A model generated the notes under the pieces. It was given only the letters and a program-made list of their open reading frames with translations. It did no database searches and had not been told where the DNA came from. A DNA stretch of 64,000 nucleotides from Algibacter sp. L3A6 (lineage in GTDB: Bacteria; Bacteroidota; Bacteroidia; Flavobacteriales; Flavobacteriaceae), in assembly GCF_009796825.1 (NCBI RefSeq), contig NZ_CP047030.1:3098501-3162500 (forward strand), written 5' to 3'. Position 1 is the first letter of the stretch, and each line of letters starts with the position of its first letter. This document shows, piece after piece, positions 43,753-51,646 of the stretch. Position numbers and translations under genes: made by a program.

Positions 43753-44814
43753 TTACTTCGCTTCTTTTTTTAACATTTTCCCGACTTCTACTAAAATATT
43801 TACAGATTCTTTTGGCACATTTCCATCACCATCAGGACCAATATTTAATAACAAGTTACCGCCCTTACCATTAATATCTTTTAATTTAGCATATACTACT
43901 TCTGGAGTTTTCCAATCTGTATCTTTAATTTTATATCCCCAAGAATCATTTAAGGTATAACAAGCTTCCCAGTAATAATCTACTTTATCTTCTAAGTGAA
44001 ACTGTTCTGGAGTACCAAAATCTTTTTTAAATATTTTTCTTTTAGCAACTCTGTTATTAATAATAATACTAGGTTTTAAGGTTCTTATATATTGATACAA
44101 ATCTTTACCATCTTCTAAAGTCCACCAGTCAATCCAATCTGCATCAAACCAAATAATTTCGCTGTCGTAATTCTCAATAAGCTCTTTAATTTGATTTTTC
44201 ATATAATTAACATATTCAGCTTTTCGGTCTGATTTCATGCTAATTTGCCCCCAATTATTTTTTTTGGTTTTTTCATCAATCTTAACAACCTGACTAGGGT
44301 GATGCCAATCGATAATACTGTAATACGTTCCAAAATGAATGCCTTCTTTTTTACAAGCATCGGATAATTCCTTTACAAAATCACGTCCTTTCATTGGTGA
44401 TTCCGCAATATCAAAATCGGTGAACTCAGAATCCCATAAACTAAAACCTTCATGGTGTTTTGTGGTAATTATCAAATATTTCATCCCTGCCTTTTTCGCC
44501 AATTTTACAATTTTAGAGGCATTAAAGTCTTTCGGGTTCCAAGTCTTAATTAATTTAGCATATTCATTTACTGGAATATCTTGATTGCTTTGTATCCATT
44601 CGGCATATCTCCCTTCTTCATTGCCTTTGTATATACCTCCTAATTGACTGTACAACCCAAAATGAATGAACATACCATATTTAGCATCTGTAAACCATTG
44701 CATCCTTTTGGTGAAATCGGCTTCAGACTCTTCTAAATAATTAACTGGCTCCTGGGCAAAGCCAAAGGTTATTAATAATAGAAGTGTAAATAAAATGGTG
44801 TGCTGTTTTATCAA
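43753..44814 (-). CDS. GH29 alpha-L-fucosidase (short form)
   Basis: 353 residues, signal peptide ending FGFAQ. It consists of little more than the catalytic barrel, ending at VNILVEVGKMLKKEAK without the C-terminal beta domain common in the family. WFTDAKYGMFIHFGLYSQLG, TKHHEGFSLWDS (His120-His121) and YYSIIDWHHP are conserved. The nucleophile is Asp224 in WFDADW. The short type is often selective for alpha-1,3/1,4-linked fucose with a neighbouring branch, but this is not certain. It overlaps nothing and is 11 bp from the sulfatase before it. Confidence 0.93.
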   Translation of the reverse strand: MIKQHTILFTLLLLITFGFAQEPVNYLEESEADFTKRMQWFTDAKYGMFIHFGLYSQLGGIYKGNEEGRYAEWIQSNQDIPVNEYAKLIKTWNPKDFNASKIVKLAKKAGMKYLIITTKHHEGFSLWDSEFTDFDIAESPMKGRDFVKELSDACKKEGIHFGTYYSIIDWHHPSQVVKIDEKTKKNNWGQISMKSDRKAEYVNYMKNQIKELIENYDSEIIWFDADWIDWWTLEDGKDLYQYIRTLKPSIIINNRVAKRKIFKKDFGTPEQFHLEDKVDYYWEACYTLNDSWGYKIKDTDWKTPEVVYAKLKDINGKGGNLLLNIGPDGDGNVPKESVNILVEVGKMLKKEAK

Positions 44815-44825
44815 AATATGGATTA

Positions 44826-46451
44826 TTAGTTTTTTATGTTTTTTACGCTTAAATAGCGTTCTAAATTTTCTTCATTTAAAGCATCGCTATCACCATATTT
44901 TATTCTCATTTTTTCCAATTGCTTATGCATGTCTTCTTTTACAGAGGTATATTCAACATCGTTATAAGCATTATGCATTTCTGTTGGATCTTTTTCTAAA
45001 TCATACAGTTCCCATTTATCAATATCATAATAAAAATGAATTAGCTTATAACGATCTGTTCTTACTCCATAATGACGCTTTACTTTGTGCTCCGCAGGAT
45101 ACTCATAAAAGGTGTAGTAAATAGCATCTCGCCATTCACTTGCTTCTCCATTTACTAATTTTCTTAACGATTCGCCTTGAATTGATTCATCTATTTCTGC
45201 TCCTGCATAATCTAAAAATGTTGGTGCAAAATCAATATTTTGTACTAACTCATCAATTACTGTACCCGCTTTTATTTCTTTTGGGTATTTCATTAAAATA
45301 GGTGTTCTAAAAGACTCTTCATACATAAAGCGCTTATCGAACCAACCGTGTTCACCTAGATAGAAACCTTGATCAGAGGTATACACAACAATTGTATTTT
45401 CTTCTAAACCGTTTTCTTTTAAATAATCTAAAACTTGACCAACACCATCATCTACAGATTGTATTGTTCTAAGGTAGTCGTGCATGTATCGGTTATATTT
45501 CCAAATAGCTAAATCTTTACCTTCTAAGTTTCTTAATTTAAAATCGGCAATAATAGGGTCGTAATAAGCATCCCAAGCGACTTTTTGCTCTTTGGTCATT
45601 CTATCGTACCTCTTTTGAAACATACTTCTATATTTCGTTTTAAGTTCGCCTTCCTTATCAAGCATTTTTAAATCGTAAACCAAATCCATGTCTTTATAGA
45701 TGCTCATTTCTTGTCCAGCTGCTGCAGGTCTATCTTCATAATCATCAAAGAAATTTGCAGGCGGATCGAATGTTATACTATCCATTAAAGTCAAGTACTT
45801 TTCTTCTGGCATCCATGTTCTATGCGGTGCTTTTTGATGATACATTAACAAAAATGGCTTGTCTTTTTTACGCTTAGTATCTAACCAATCTAAAGCGATA
45901 TCTGTAGTTACATGGGTAATGTAACCTGGATATGTTTTCTTAACACCATTCTCGATAAAATCTGGCGAGTAGTATTGTCCTTGACCAGGAAGCACATTAG
46001 AATAATCGAAGCCTTGTGGTAAACCATCTAAATGAATTTTGCCTACTAAGGCTGTTTCATATCCGTTTTTTTGCAATGCTTTAGCGAAGTTATCTTGATC
46101 CCAATTAAAAGGGCGAATATTATCAACTTTACCATTTTTAAAACTATGTTTACCCGTAAGCATTGCTGCTCTACTTGGTGCACAAATTGAATTATTTACA
46201 AAACCTTTATTAAAAATAGCACCTTCTTTAGCAATTCTATCAATATTCGGCGTGTTGTTTAATCCATGACCGTAAGCGCTAATGGCTTGGTAAGCATGGT
46301 CATCACTCATTATAAAAACAATATTTGGTTTCTGAGGAGTATCAACTTCAACTTTAGCTTCACCTTTACAGCTAAAGCATAACATGAAAACCGATAAAAC
46401 TACCAAGTAGGAATTATTCAGTTTTGTTGTATTTAGAATGTGTTTTGCCAT
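44826..46451 (-). CDS. S1-family sulfatase lipoprotein
   Basis: 541 residues from ATG at 46449-46451, preferred because it leads directly into a lipoprotein signal ending CFSC (Cys28). An earlier in-frame ATG at 46529 would overlap the permease gene. VFIMSDDHAYQAISAYG provides Asp50-Asp51, and the maturation motif is CAPSR (Cys90). GKIHLDGLPQGFDYSNVLPG and TSDQGFYLGEHGWFDKRFMY make it a close relative of the sulfatase at 36,256. It is the second gene of its transcript, after the FucP-like permease. Confidence 0.92.
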   Translation of the reverse strand: MAKHILNTTKLNNSYLVVLSVFMLCFSCKGEAKVEVDTPQKPNIVFIMSDDHAYQAISAYGHGLNNTPNIDRIAKEGAIFNKGFVNNSICAPSRAAMLTGKHSFKNGKVDNIRPFNWDQDNFAKALQKNGYETALVGKIHLDGLPQGFDYSNVLPGQGQYYSPDFIENGVKKTYPGYITHVTTDIALDWLDTKRKKDKPFLLMYHQKAPHRTWMPEEKYLTLMDSITFDPPANFFDDYEDRPAAAGQEMSIYKDMDLVYDLKMLDKEGELKTKYRSMFQKRYDRMTKEQKVAWDAYYDPIIADFKLRNLEGKDLAIWKYNRYMHDYLRTIQSVDDGVGQVLDYLKENGLEENTIVVYTSDQGFYLGEHGWFDKRFMYEESFRTPILMKYPKEIKAGTVIDELVQNIDFAPTFLDYAGAEIDESIQGESLRKLVNGEASEWRDAIYYTFYEYPAEHKVKRHYGVRTDRYKLIHFYYDIDKWELYDLEKDPTEMHNAYNDVEYTSVKEDMHKQLEKMRIKYGDSDALNEENLERYLSVKNIKN

Positions 46452-46494
46452 TTTTATCAATTGAATTGTTAGTGTTTTTTGTTCTATGAGATGT

Positions 46495-47799
46495 TTATTT
46501 CTTTCCAATTTTATGTCCCCATACAGCAAAGAACAAAATAAGAGCGTAGCAAGGAATTAAGATCCAATAACTACTTGTTGCAGCGCTTGAAGTTGCTTGT
46601 ACTTGATCTATACCACTTAATATGAGTTCGTTCTTATTAGCATCTACAATTCTACCGTATAATGGTGGAATAATTGCACCACCAGAAATAGCCATAATTA
46701 ATAGGGCAGAAGCGGTTTTGGTAAATTTCCCTAAACCTTCCAATGTTAAAGGCCAAATAGCTGGCCAAACTAAGGCATTTGCGATACCTAAAGCGGCTAC
46801 AAACAGAATAGAAGTGAAACCTGTAGTAAATAAAATACATAAACTAAATACAATACCAAGTATTGCACTTGCTATTAAAGCTGTTTTTTGTTTAACGTAT
46901 TTTGGAATTAAAAACACACCTAATGCATAAGTTGCTACCATGGCCATAAGGGTGTATGTTGTAAAATACTTAGCTTCTTCTCCTGTAAAACCTAAAGAGA
47001 TTCCGTAAGATATAATAGTATCTCCAGCAATTACTTCTGCGCCTACGTATACAAATAAGGCTAAAACACCTAACCATAAATGTGGGAATTGAAAGATACT
47101 AGTTTTAGTGCTTTTACCTTCTGTTGCATCCTCTGAGTCTTCTGCTTCAACATCTGGTAATGGAGCCATTCTAATTAAAACACCCAATACAAAAAGAACG
47201 ATAGCCATAATTAAATAAGGCATAAATACGCTATCGGCCATAGTATCTAAAAGTACATTTTTCTCTTCTAAAGAAACGCTTCCTAATTTATCCTTAACTT
47301 CATCTATACCCGATAGTAGTAAAGCACCAAAAATTAAAGATCCTAAAGCTCCGGCGGTTTTGTTTGCTATTCCCATAATAGCAATACGTTTCGCACCACT
47401 TTCCATTGGACCTAAAATTGTGATGTATGGGTTGGCAGCTGTTTGTAAAAGCGTCATACCAACACCTTGAATAAAAATACCTGTTAAAAACACCCAATAA
47501 GTTCTAGCTTCGGCTGCAGGTATAAAAAGTAAAGCACCTATACCCATAATAATTAAGCCCAAAGACATACCTTTTTTATAACCTATCTTATTTAATATAT
47601 AAGATGCTGGTAATGCCATTAAAACGAAAGAGATGTATGATGCAGAAGCGACTAAATAAGATTGCGCATCTGTTAATTCGTTTATGGTTTTCATGAAAGG
47701 AATTAACGCCCCGTTGATCCAGGTAACGAATCCAAAAATGAAAAACAAACTCGCTATAATAACGATTGGAACTAGATTACTTTTTTTTGGTGATTGCAT
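46495..47799 (-). CDS. FucP-like MFS sugar permease (L-fucose:H+ symporter family)
   Basis: 434 residues, about 12 transmembrane helices, inner membrane. FGFVTWINGALIPFMKTINE at the start and FIQGVGMTLLQTAANPYITI followed by ILGP are typical of the FHS family (fucose, glucose/galactose, hexose). The central loop is acidic (PDVEAEDSEDATEGK). It leads the large hydrolase transcript, which holds the two GH29 and the GH95 genes, so uptake of L-fucose released by them is the simplest role. Glucose, galactose or GlcNAc transport is possible within the family. Confidence 0.85.
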   Translation of the reverse strand: MQSPKKSNLVPIVIIASLFFIFGFVTWINGALIPFMKTINELTDAQSYLVASASYISFVLMALPASYILNKIGYKKGMSLGLIIMGIGALLFIPAAEARTYWVFLTGIFIQGVGMTLLQTAANPYITILGPMESGAKRIAIMGIANKTAGALGSLIFGALLLSGIDEVKDKLGSVSLEEKNVLLDTMADSVFMPYLIMAIVLFVLGVLIRMAPLPDVEAEDSEDATEGKSTKTSIFQFPHLWLGVLALFVYVGAEVIAGDTIISYGISLGFTGEEAKYFTTYTLMAMVATYALGVFLIPKYVKQKTALIASAILGIVFSLCILFTTGFTSILFVAALGIANALVWPAIWPLTLEGLGKFTKTASALLIMAISGGAIIPPLYGRIVDANKNELILSGIDQVQATSSAATSSYWILIPCYALILFFAVWGHKIGKK

Positions 47800-48165
47800 A
47801 TTTTTTTTGATTTTTATTATTAAATCTGAATAAATAAAAAAAATACAAAAAATCTAATGGTTGGCTCCCATTCTAATTCTTTAGTCGATTAATTGTTTTT
47901 TTGAATTTTGCAGATAGTTTTAATTGTTGACTAAATTAGATGTTATAATGTATTGAAACAAATACTAAGTTAGTAGAAAACTATTTTATTCTTTTAAGAA
48001 AAGGGAGGACGTTATGAGGATCCTCCCTTAGACTTAAAATAAAACAAAACTAAACTTCAAATAAACTTACCCTAAAGTAAGTGACATAAAAGATTATTAG
48101 AAAATTAGTTCGACGAATAACAGGTTTGAAAAGGTGTTGGTTAAAAAGAATTTAATTCAACAAAA
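47800..48165. other. Intergenic region between the two large hydrolase transcripts
   Basis: 366 bp, no gene. The left 190 bp are AT-rich and must hold the promoter of the FucP-led unit. I see CAAATACTA at about 47971, only loosely like an inverted TANNTTTG box, so no promoter is called. The right half holds the terminator of the PNGase F-ending unit. Confidence 0.5.
48001..48029 (-). terminator. Hairpin terminator after the PNGase F-like gene
   Basis: The stem AAGGGAGGA (48001-48009) with TCCTCCCTT (48021-48029), an 11-nt loop and, on the minus strand, a TTCTT run after it. It is about 137 bp past the PNGase stop, longer than usual, so a 3' untranslated tail is implied. Confidence 0.8.
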
Positions 48166-49347
48166 TTATTTGTCGTAGGTGATATAAGCAGACACTAACC
48201 AATGGTTAGATTTATCTTTTCCGGCTGCTGTAGCTGGTATTGTAATAGTTAAAGATTGCTCGCCAGATTTTAGGTCACCTAGTTCTGCAACAAAAGGTTC
48301 TACCTTAGAACCAGGACACCAATTTGAGCGAGAAAGATCTGAAGACGCTAAACGCTCTTCAATTTCCTTAATCTTATATGTTTTTGTTTTTCTATCTCTG
48401 TAATAAGTAGAGTCTTTACGTAACCAAACTCCAGAAGTTGGGTTAAAACGTCTAAAAGATGCGCAATCGTCTCTCCACGGGATAGTATCTATTACTGTTT
48501 TACCGTTAACTAAAACGGTGTTTTTTATTTTAATGAACTCATCACCACCACTATGTCCACCGTGACCTGTGGTAATATAATGTAGTTTAGCATTTTTAAT
48601 GTTTTTATCTAAAACAAAAGTATGCTCTAAAGATCGGTTAGCAAAAAAATCTGGTAAAGCCTGTCCTTTTACATAGTTTACCGCATTCACTAAAGGTAAT
48701 ACTTCACGTTGTTGTTTTGGTCTGCCAGAATAGATTAGGCTTAAATCTACTTTATATCCAACTTTACTCCATGCATCAATCCAAACACCTACATAGAAAG
48801 TATCGCTAACAATACTTTCAAGCTCTGATATGTCTTGATTCCAAACCACTTCTTTTTCCCAATGTGGCACATAAACAGGTTTTCTGTGTTTTACTTCATC
48901 GGTACTATAATGGCCAACTCCAAATGGCGTCATAAAGCGTAATAATTCAACTACAGGTTTGTAATCTTCAGTCGCTTTTACACCGCCGTGTTTTTCGTTG
49001 GTATAAGATTCCTTCGGAAATTTAGTTTTGCCTTCTGCTAAATTTAAAAATGAAATATCATCAGGATTTGTAATTACGAAGCAAGAACCTGATTTATCCC
49101 ATTTATCACCATTAGAACGCAATGATAGTTTAATATGGACATCGGTACCTTTTTTAAACTTCGGAACAGTGACTTTCTTTAAAATCACACGGCCACCTTG
49201 CAGTCTTATAATATCCGGATTATCCACCGTTGGTTTTCCGTAATTAACTTGTTGATCTTCGAATATTATTTTTTCTAGTTGCTCTTGTGAAAAAGACTGT
49301 GAACTACTAATTAAAAAAATACATAGGGCTATGAATCTGATTTTCAT
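48166..49347 (-). CDS. PNGase F-like peptide-N-glycosidase
   Basis: 393 residues with signal peptide ending SQSFSQ. Two jelly-roll domains as in PNGase F. The N-terminal one has NGDKWDKSG, whose Asp84 aligns with the catalytic Asp60 of PNGase F. The C-terminal one has ITTGHGGHSGGDEF, whose Glu270 aligns with Glu206, and RSNWCPG (340-346), matching RAGWCPG. NPTSGVW is also typical. The enzyme would cleave the bond between Asn and the innermost GlcNAc and release intact N-glycans. It is the last gene of its transcript and overlaps the preceding GH92 by 4 bp. This gene, more than any other, defines the locus as N-glycan directed. Confidence 0.9.
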   Translation of the reverse strand: MKIRFIALCIFLISSSQSFSQEQLEKIIFEDQQVNYGKPTVDNPDIIRLQGGRVILKKVTVPKFKKGTDVHIKLSLRSNGDKWDKSGSCFVITNPDDISFLNLAEGKTKFPKESYTNEKHGGVKATEDYKPVVELLRFMTPFGVGHYSTDEVKHRKPVYVPHWEKEVVWNQDISELESIVSDTFYVGVWIDAWSKVGYKVDLSLIYSGRPKQQREVLPLVNAVNYVKGQALPDFFANRSLEHTFVLDKNIKNAKLHYITTGHGGHSGGDEFIKIKNTVLVNGKTVIDTIPWRDDCASFRRFNPTSGVWLRKDSTYYRDRKTKTYKIKEIEERLASSDLSRSNWCPGSKVEPFVAELGDLKSGEQSLTITIPATAAGKDKSNHWLVSAYITYDK

Positions 49348-51563
49348 TTTAAATTGATTTTTAATTTTGAACCTTTTATTAAATCTGAATGGTTGATGAA
49401 GTAGCTATTATGCGCCTTACCATCAAGTTGAATTGTGTTTATAATACCTTTTTTAGTACCCGATTTTTCAATAACAAGCGTTTTGCCTTGGTAGTAATTT
49501 GAGTCTAAATCGATGGTTATTTTATCGAAAACAGGCGTTGATATCGTGTAAATAGGGTCTCCAGGAGATACAGGATAAATACCCATCATGCTGTAAATTA
49601 ACCAAGCCGACATGGTGCCTGTATCATCATTACCTGGTAAGCCAGCAGGTTGGTTTTGAAAATATTCATCCATCAACTCATGTACTAATTGTTGTGTACG
49701 CCATTCTTCTCCTTTTACATAATTGAATAAATATGGATAAGCAATATCTGGCTCGTTGGCCATATCGAATTGTTTGCTGCTAAATGCCTTTTGAAGTTGT
49801 TCGCTAAAGCCTTTTTTACCGCCCATAAGTTTCATTAAACCTTTAATATCATGGGATACCATAAAAGCATATTGCCAAGCGTTACCTTCAATAAAACCAA
49901 TGTTTTTAGTGAAATTTGCCCCGGCTAACGGATCGAAAGGTTCGTGCCAAGTGCCGTCTGCATTACGCGGACGTAAAAGTTTTAAGTCTTTATCAAATAG
50001 TTTTCTATATGAAATCGAACGCTTAGAAAAACGTTTGTAATCGTCTTTTTTATTTAGCGCTTTGGCTAATAATGAAATGGAGTAATCGGTAGCGTTATAT
50101 TCTTGAGTGGTAGAAACTGAACCATTTTGATCGGTATTTAAATAGCCATTTTCAATATACGGTTCAATGCCAGGTCGCAACGGATTATTTTCTAAAGCAT
50201 CAGCACTTTTTACCATAGCTTCATAGGCTTTTTCAATATCGAAATCTGTAATGCCTTTTAAATAGGTATCGGTTAAAATAATACCAGCGGGATCGCCTAC
50301 CATAGTTGTGGTTTCGGTGGCGTTGAGTTCCCACTTTGGTAACCAGCCACTTTCATCATAAATATCGAGCATGCTTTTAACCATATCCGATTGTTGCTTC
50401 GGGTAAACCAAAGACATTAAAGCGTGAAGATTTCTGTAGGTATCCCAAAATGAAAACACTGTAAATCGCGTGTTTTCAGTTTTTAAAGTTTCTCGGGTCG
50501 CCATTTTTGGATATTCACCATTAAAATCATTTAAAATATTGGGATGAATTAAAGTGTGATAAAGTGCAGTGTAAAAAATGGTTTTATCATCTTCAGTACC
50601 ACCTTCAACCTTGATTTTGGAAAGTTGCTGTTCCCAATATGCTTCAGCTTGTTGGTGTATGGCTTCAAAACTGAAATCTTGTGTTTCTTGCTCTAAATTT
50701 TCGCGTGCATTTTCAATACTCACGTATGAAACTCCAATTTTAACTTCTACTTGAGTTGGTTTTTCAAATTGATAAGAAAAATAACTACCAATACTATCGC
50801 CTAAAACTTCTTTGCGATAGCCTTCCATAAGTCTTGGTTTTCCATTGTATGGCATCCAAGCAGCTTCAGCACCCTTATATTTTTTAGGGGTTTTCCAAAC
50901 ACCATAATTTGTTGCAGGTTTACTAAATTTTGCAACGAAATAAACAGGATAGGCTTCTTCGGGTTTGTAATAGCAAAATGAGCCCACAGTGCGCATACCT
51001 TCAATTTCTGTTGGCGATACTATTTTTATAGCAGCACCTTCCTCATTGGTTAAGCCTAAGCCTAAATTTAATAAGATGTTCGATTGTCCTTTCGGAAATG
51101 TATATCTAGAAATACCCGTTCTGGTTGTTGTTGTGGTTTCAACCTTAATATTATATTTTGTTAAAACATTAGAGTAATAACCTGCTTGGGCTGTTTCGTT
51201 GGTGTAGGTACTTCCGTATTTTAAATGATTGGTTTCAACATCGCCCGTGGTTGGCATTAAAAGGATAACGCCTAAATCCGGACAACCAACACCACTTAAA
51301 TTGACGTGAGAATAGCCTGTTAAAAAGGAGTTTTCGTTCACGTAAGGGTTAGATAACCATCGACTATCTTTTTCTAAAGTATTTTGTGTTCCCGCCACGT
51401 TGAAAGGGGATACACTTACCATGCCTCGAGGTGCGATGGCTCCAGGATTGGTGGCTCCAAAGTTTGAAGTTCCTATGAAAGGATTTACATATTTAGTGAA
51501 TTCTTGTGCATTTACAGCCAAGGTATTTATTAGGATAGATACAATAAAAAGCTTTTTTATCAT
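49344..51563 (-). CDS. GH92 alpha-mannosidase, divergent active-site variant
   Basis: 739 residues, signal peptide MIKKLFIVSILINTLAVNAQ, no lipobox. Starts with YVNPFIGTSNFGATNPGAIA. The acid-bearing motif is MANEPDIAYPYLFNY (Glu604) and the base motif GNDDTGTMSAW (644-654). The three other GH92 genes here have NEPxHH and GNED, so this one belongs to a different subgroup and should have a different linkage preference. The ATGA overlap with the PNGase F-like gene suggests translational coupling and a shared step on the same glycan. Confidence 0.93.
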   Translation of the reverse strand: MIKKLFIVSILINTLAVNAQEFTKYVNPFIGTSNFGATNPGAIAPRGMVSVSPFNVAGTQNTLEKDSRWLSNPYVNENSFLTGYSHVNLSGVGCPDLGVILLMPTTGDVETNHLKYGSTYTNETAQAGYYSNVLTKYNIKVETTTTTRTGISRYTFPKGQSNILLNLGLGLTNEEGAAIKIVSPTEIEGMRTVGSFCYYKPEEAYPVYFVAKFSKPATNYGVWKTPKKYKGAEAAWMPYNGKPRLMEGYRKEVLGDSIGSYFSYQFEKPTQVEVKIGVSYVSIENARENLEQETQDFSFEAIHQQAEAYWEQQLSKIKVEGGTEDDKTIFYTALYHTLIHPNILNDFNGEYPKMATRETLKTENTRFTVFSFWDTYRNLHALMSLVYPKQQSDMVKSMLDIYDESGWLPKWELNATETTTMVGDPAGIILTDTYLKGITDFDIEKAYEAMVKSADALENNPLRPGIEPYIENGYLNTDQNGSVSTTQEYNATDYSISLLAKALNKKDDYKRFSKRSISYRKLFDKDLKLLRPRNADGTWHEPFDPLAGANFTKNIGFIEGNAWQYAFMVSHDIKGLMKLMGGKKGFSEQLQKAFSSKQFDMANEPDIAYPYLFNYVKGEEWRTQQLVHELMDEYFQNQPAGLPGNDDTGTMSAWLIYSMMGIYPVSPGDPIYTISTPVFDKITIDLDSNYYQGKTLVIEKSGTKKGIINTIQLDGKAHNSYFINHSDLIKGSKLKINLK

Positions 51564-51646
51564 CGGATAGAGATGTTTATAGATGGTTATTACAGGATCT
51601 AAATTAAGCGGTATTTACTTAGTAAAACAGAAATACTAATCGAATT

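Noticed and set aside
46452..46529. Upstream start of the sulfatase at 44,826
   Set aside because: It would overlap the permease gene and place 26 charged residues before a good lipoprotein signal.
20384..47799. Reading the locus as a fucoidan PUL
   Set aside because: Sulfatases and fucosidases fit, but PNGase F, glycosylasparaginase, GH130, GH20 and four GH92 genes are not expected for fucoidan, and no fucoidanase (GH107-like) is recognisable.
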